Below, piece after piece: positions 48,571 to 50,514 of a DNA stretch of 50,514 nt. Every line of letters begins with the position of its first letter. The first letter of the stretch is position 1. The position numbers and the translations under genes are program-made. The notes below the pieces were generated by a model, which was given only the letters and a program-made list of their open reading frames with translations, had not been told where the DNA came from and searched no databases. Where the stretch lies: assembly GCA_029243145.1 (NCBI GenBank), contig JAQWSQ010000040.1, positions 1-50,514 on the forward strand. Reading direction: 5' to 3'. Origin of the DNA: Planctomycetaceae bacterium. GTDB lineage: Bacteria; Planctomycetota; Planctomycetia; Planctomycetales; Planctomycetaceae.

Positions 48571-50514
48571 ATGAATTTGTACGTTCGCATGCTGATGACC
48601 ATCACGTTGATGTTAGCCATGATGACTGCCGATTCTCTATCAGCAGCAGATGTTCCTGCATCATCGCTAGGACGGAATGTCGCCAACTTCCAATTGACGG
48701 ACTATCGTGGCAAGGACGTCGTACTCAACGACTTCGCCTCTCACGATGTTGTCGTCGTGGCGTTTCTGGGAACTGAATGCCCCTTGGCCAAATTATACGG
48801 TCCGCGTTTACAAGAACTGTCGGCAGAATATGCGGATCGCAATGTTCAATTCATCGGTATTAACGCCAACCGGCAAGACACACTCACTGAAATCGCAGGC
48901 TGGGCTCGTCAACACAAAGTGACGTTTCCAATTCTGAAAGATCAACGCAATAAGGTCGCCGATTTGTTGGGAGCGATTCGCACGCCGGAAGTCTTCGTGC
49001 TCGATCAACACCGTCAGGTGCAGTATCGTGGACGGATTGATGACCAATATGGCATCGGTGTGATCCGCGACAAATTGGATCATACCTGGTTGAAGGACGC
49101 CATTGATGCGGTTCTCTCTGAGGCTTCTCCCAAAGTAACAACCGTCGAGGCACTCGGCTGCCACATTGGTCGTGTCAAAGAACCAAAAGCGGATTCCCCC
49201 GTGACCTATTCCAAACAGATTGCTCGCATCTTTCGAGATCGATGTGTCGATTGCCACCGTGCGGGAGAAATCGGGCCGTTTGAACTGACGGACTACAGCG
49301 AAGTCGTCGGCTGGGCAGAAATGATTCGTGAAGTCGTCAATGAAAAGCGAATGCCTCCGTGGCATGCAGACCCGGCACACGGGACATTTGAAAACGATTT
49401 CAGTCTCACCTCTGTGGAAATTGCACAAATCGATTTGTGGGTCCGCAATGGTGCGCCCGAAGGTGACCCCGCCGATCTTCCCGAACCAATCACTTATACC
49501 ACCGGTTGGCAACTCCCCCGCGAACCCGATGTTGTCTTCAACATGCGTGACACACCGTTCAAAGTCGCTACGGAAGGTGAAGTCAAATATCAATACTTCA
49601 AAGTCGATTCCGGATTTACGGAAGACAAATTCATCTCGGCGGCTGAAATCATTCCCGGTAACCGAGAGGTCGTCCATCATATTTTGATCTTCGCAAAGCC
49701 ACCCGGAAAACGCTTCCCTCTCGGTGGAGGTGGCGGTGAATTCCTGGTCGGCTATGTGCCGGGGTCACGATTCAAACCTCTTCCCCAAGGTATGGCAAAG
49801 CTGGTCCCTAAAGGTTCCGAACTGATTTTCCAGGTTCATTACACTCCCACGGGGACCGAACATTTGGACTTGAGCAAAGTCGGCTTTATCTTCTCCGAAC
49901 CGGAAGATGTCACCGATGTTGTCATCACTCAACAAGCCATCCAACATCGCTTTGCGATTCCCCCTCATGACAATAATTATGAAGTCAAATCGCGATCGTC
50001 AACGGCTCCCGTAGAAATCGAAATTCTGAATCTCATGCCTCACATGCACCTGCGTGGCAAGTCGTTCTCTTACACTTTGGTCAAACCGGATAACTCGCGT
50101 GAAGTGTTACTGGAAGTCCCCGCTTATGACTTCAACTGGCAAAATACCTATCGCTTAGCCGAGCCGAAAACGGTCCCTGCTGGCGGGTATATTGAGTGTG
50201 TGGCCCACTTCGACAATTCGTCCGAAAACTTTGCCAATCCTGATCCCACTTCCACCGTCAAATGGGGTGATCAAACTGATGATGAGATGATGATCGGTTA
50301 CTTCGACATCGTGGTCGATAAAGTTCACATCGTGGGAGACGAATCCGCGGGCAGACTCTCTGTGACACCGAAAAAACGAATTCAAAGTAAATTGGCTGAG
50401 GTGATGTTCCTGAAGCTGGACAGCAATAAAGACAAGTTCATCAGCCGAGACGAATTGACGAATCCGAAACACAAAGCATATTTCAAGCTGTTTGATGTTG
50501 ATAAGAATGACAAG
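48571..50514 (+). CDS. Redoxin-heme-copper monooxygenase-EF-hand fusion (3' end missing)
   Basis: The frame from ATG 48571 stays open for 648 codons to the window edge. A signal peptide (to about 26) is followed by a peroxiredoxin/redoxin domain (about 33-170) with one cysteine, C70 in GTECPLAKLYGP; then C225-V-D-C-H229, a heme-type motif; then a domain with the copper-ligand pattern of peptidylglycine/dopamine monooxygenases: H369-H370, H423, H491-x-H493 and M573 or M574 in DEMMIGY. An EF-hand loop D617-x-N-x-D621-...-E628 follows and a second begins at D642. All parts would act outside the cytoplasm. Substrate unknown. Confidence 0.82.
   Translation, partial: MNLYVRMLMTITLMLAMMTADSLSAADVPASSLGRNVANFQLTDYRGKDVVLNDFASHDVVVVAFLGTECPLAKLYGPRLQELSAEYADRNVQFIGINANRQDTLTEIAGWARQHKVTFPILKDQRNKVADLLGAIRTPEVFVLDQHRQVQYRGRIDDQYGIGVIRDKLDHTWLKDAIDAVLSEASPKVTTVEALGCHIGRVKEPKADSPVTYSKQIARIFRDRCVDCHRAGEIGPFELTDYSEVVGWAEMIREVVNEKRMPPWHADPAHGTFENDFSLTSVEIAQIDLWVRNGAPEGDPADLPEPITYTTGWQLPREPDVVFNMRDTPFKVATEGEVKYQYFKVDSGFTEDKFISAAEIIPGNREVVHHILIFAKPPGKRFPLGGGGGEFLVGYVPGSRFKPLPQGMAKLVPKGSELIFQVHYTPTGTEHLDLSKVGFIFSEPEDVTDVVITQQAIQHRFAIPPHDNNYEVKSRSSTAPVEIEILNLMPHMHLRGKSFSYTLVKPDNSREVLLEVPAYDFNWQNTYRLAEPKTVPAGGYIECVAHFDNSSENFANPDPTSTVKWGDQTDDEMMIGYFDIVVDKVHIVGDESAGRLSVTPKKRIQSKLAEVMFLKLDSNKDKFISRDELTNPKHKAYFKLFDVDKNDK

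Noticed and set aside
48808..49680. 290-codon frame antisense to the redox fusion
   Set aside because: The plus-strand frame has clear motifs throughout, so the antisense frame is a shadow.

Overview
The window looks like chromosome of a planctomycete (order Planctomycetales, probably marine; moderate GC). Evidence: two very large secreted proteins combining a dehydrogenase-type propeller, HEAT-like repeats and one C-terminal CxxCH heme motif, a DUF1501 protein with twin-arginine leader, ThuA-domain proteins, a formylglycine sulfatase, YCF48-type propellers, a GxxExxY protein, many signal peptides, ThyX as thymidylate synthase, and housekeeping genes scattered singly. No genus is claimed. All family names rest on motifs and recalled family features, not on searches.

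Layout. 0-2.5 kb: tail of an IS630-like transposase, a GxxExxY protein between CGCAGAGG-type repeats, trpD (-) and a frameshifted two-helix membrane protein. 2.5-11.3 kb (+): a ketoacyl-ACP synthase, a 1038-aa YCF48-propeller/CBM9-like protein, a (CA)32 microsatellite, a propeller-cytochrome protein and an SGNH hydrolase fused to a Dabb domain. 11.3-17.1 kb (-): a tight five-gene run (esterase, HExxH metalloprotease-like protein, threonine/serine dehydratase, secreted protein of unknown function, sulfatase). 17.2-25.4 kb: a B12-binding radical SAM protein, a NUDIX hydrolase, a 1453-aa ThuA-propeller-cytochrome protein and a secreted internally repeated helical protein. 25.4-35.7 kb: a Tll0287-like heme protein, a CDF metal exporter, ilvD, an ABM-domain monooxygenase, a GAF/sigma-54 activator, rpsU, thyX, a bestrophin remnant, a ThuA protein and a PQQ-like propeller. 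35.7-44.4 kb: repeat-rich intergenic DNA surrounding a coiled-coil/ABC1-kinase pair and acs, then a DUF1501 protein. 44.4-50.5 kb: a lipoprotein-like hydrolase, a YfcE-like phosphoesterase, a rhomboid protease, a family-2 glycosyltransferase broken by an in-frame stop, and a redoxin-heme-copper monooxygenase-EF-hand fusion that runs off the window.

How the genes fit together. Most secreted proteins fit a periplasmic or extracellular programme for degrading complex sulfated or methylated carbon sources, typical of the phylum, but no substrate can be named. The most unusual items are the multidomain redox fusion at the right edge, the 4.5-kb segment bracketed by inverted copies of three repeat families, a family of TTGC-loop hairpins with compensatory stem changes, the CA microsatellite against a gene start, and three decayed genes (small membrane protein, bestrophin, glycosyltransferase). 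No CRISPR array, rRNA or tRNA gene was recognised.
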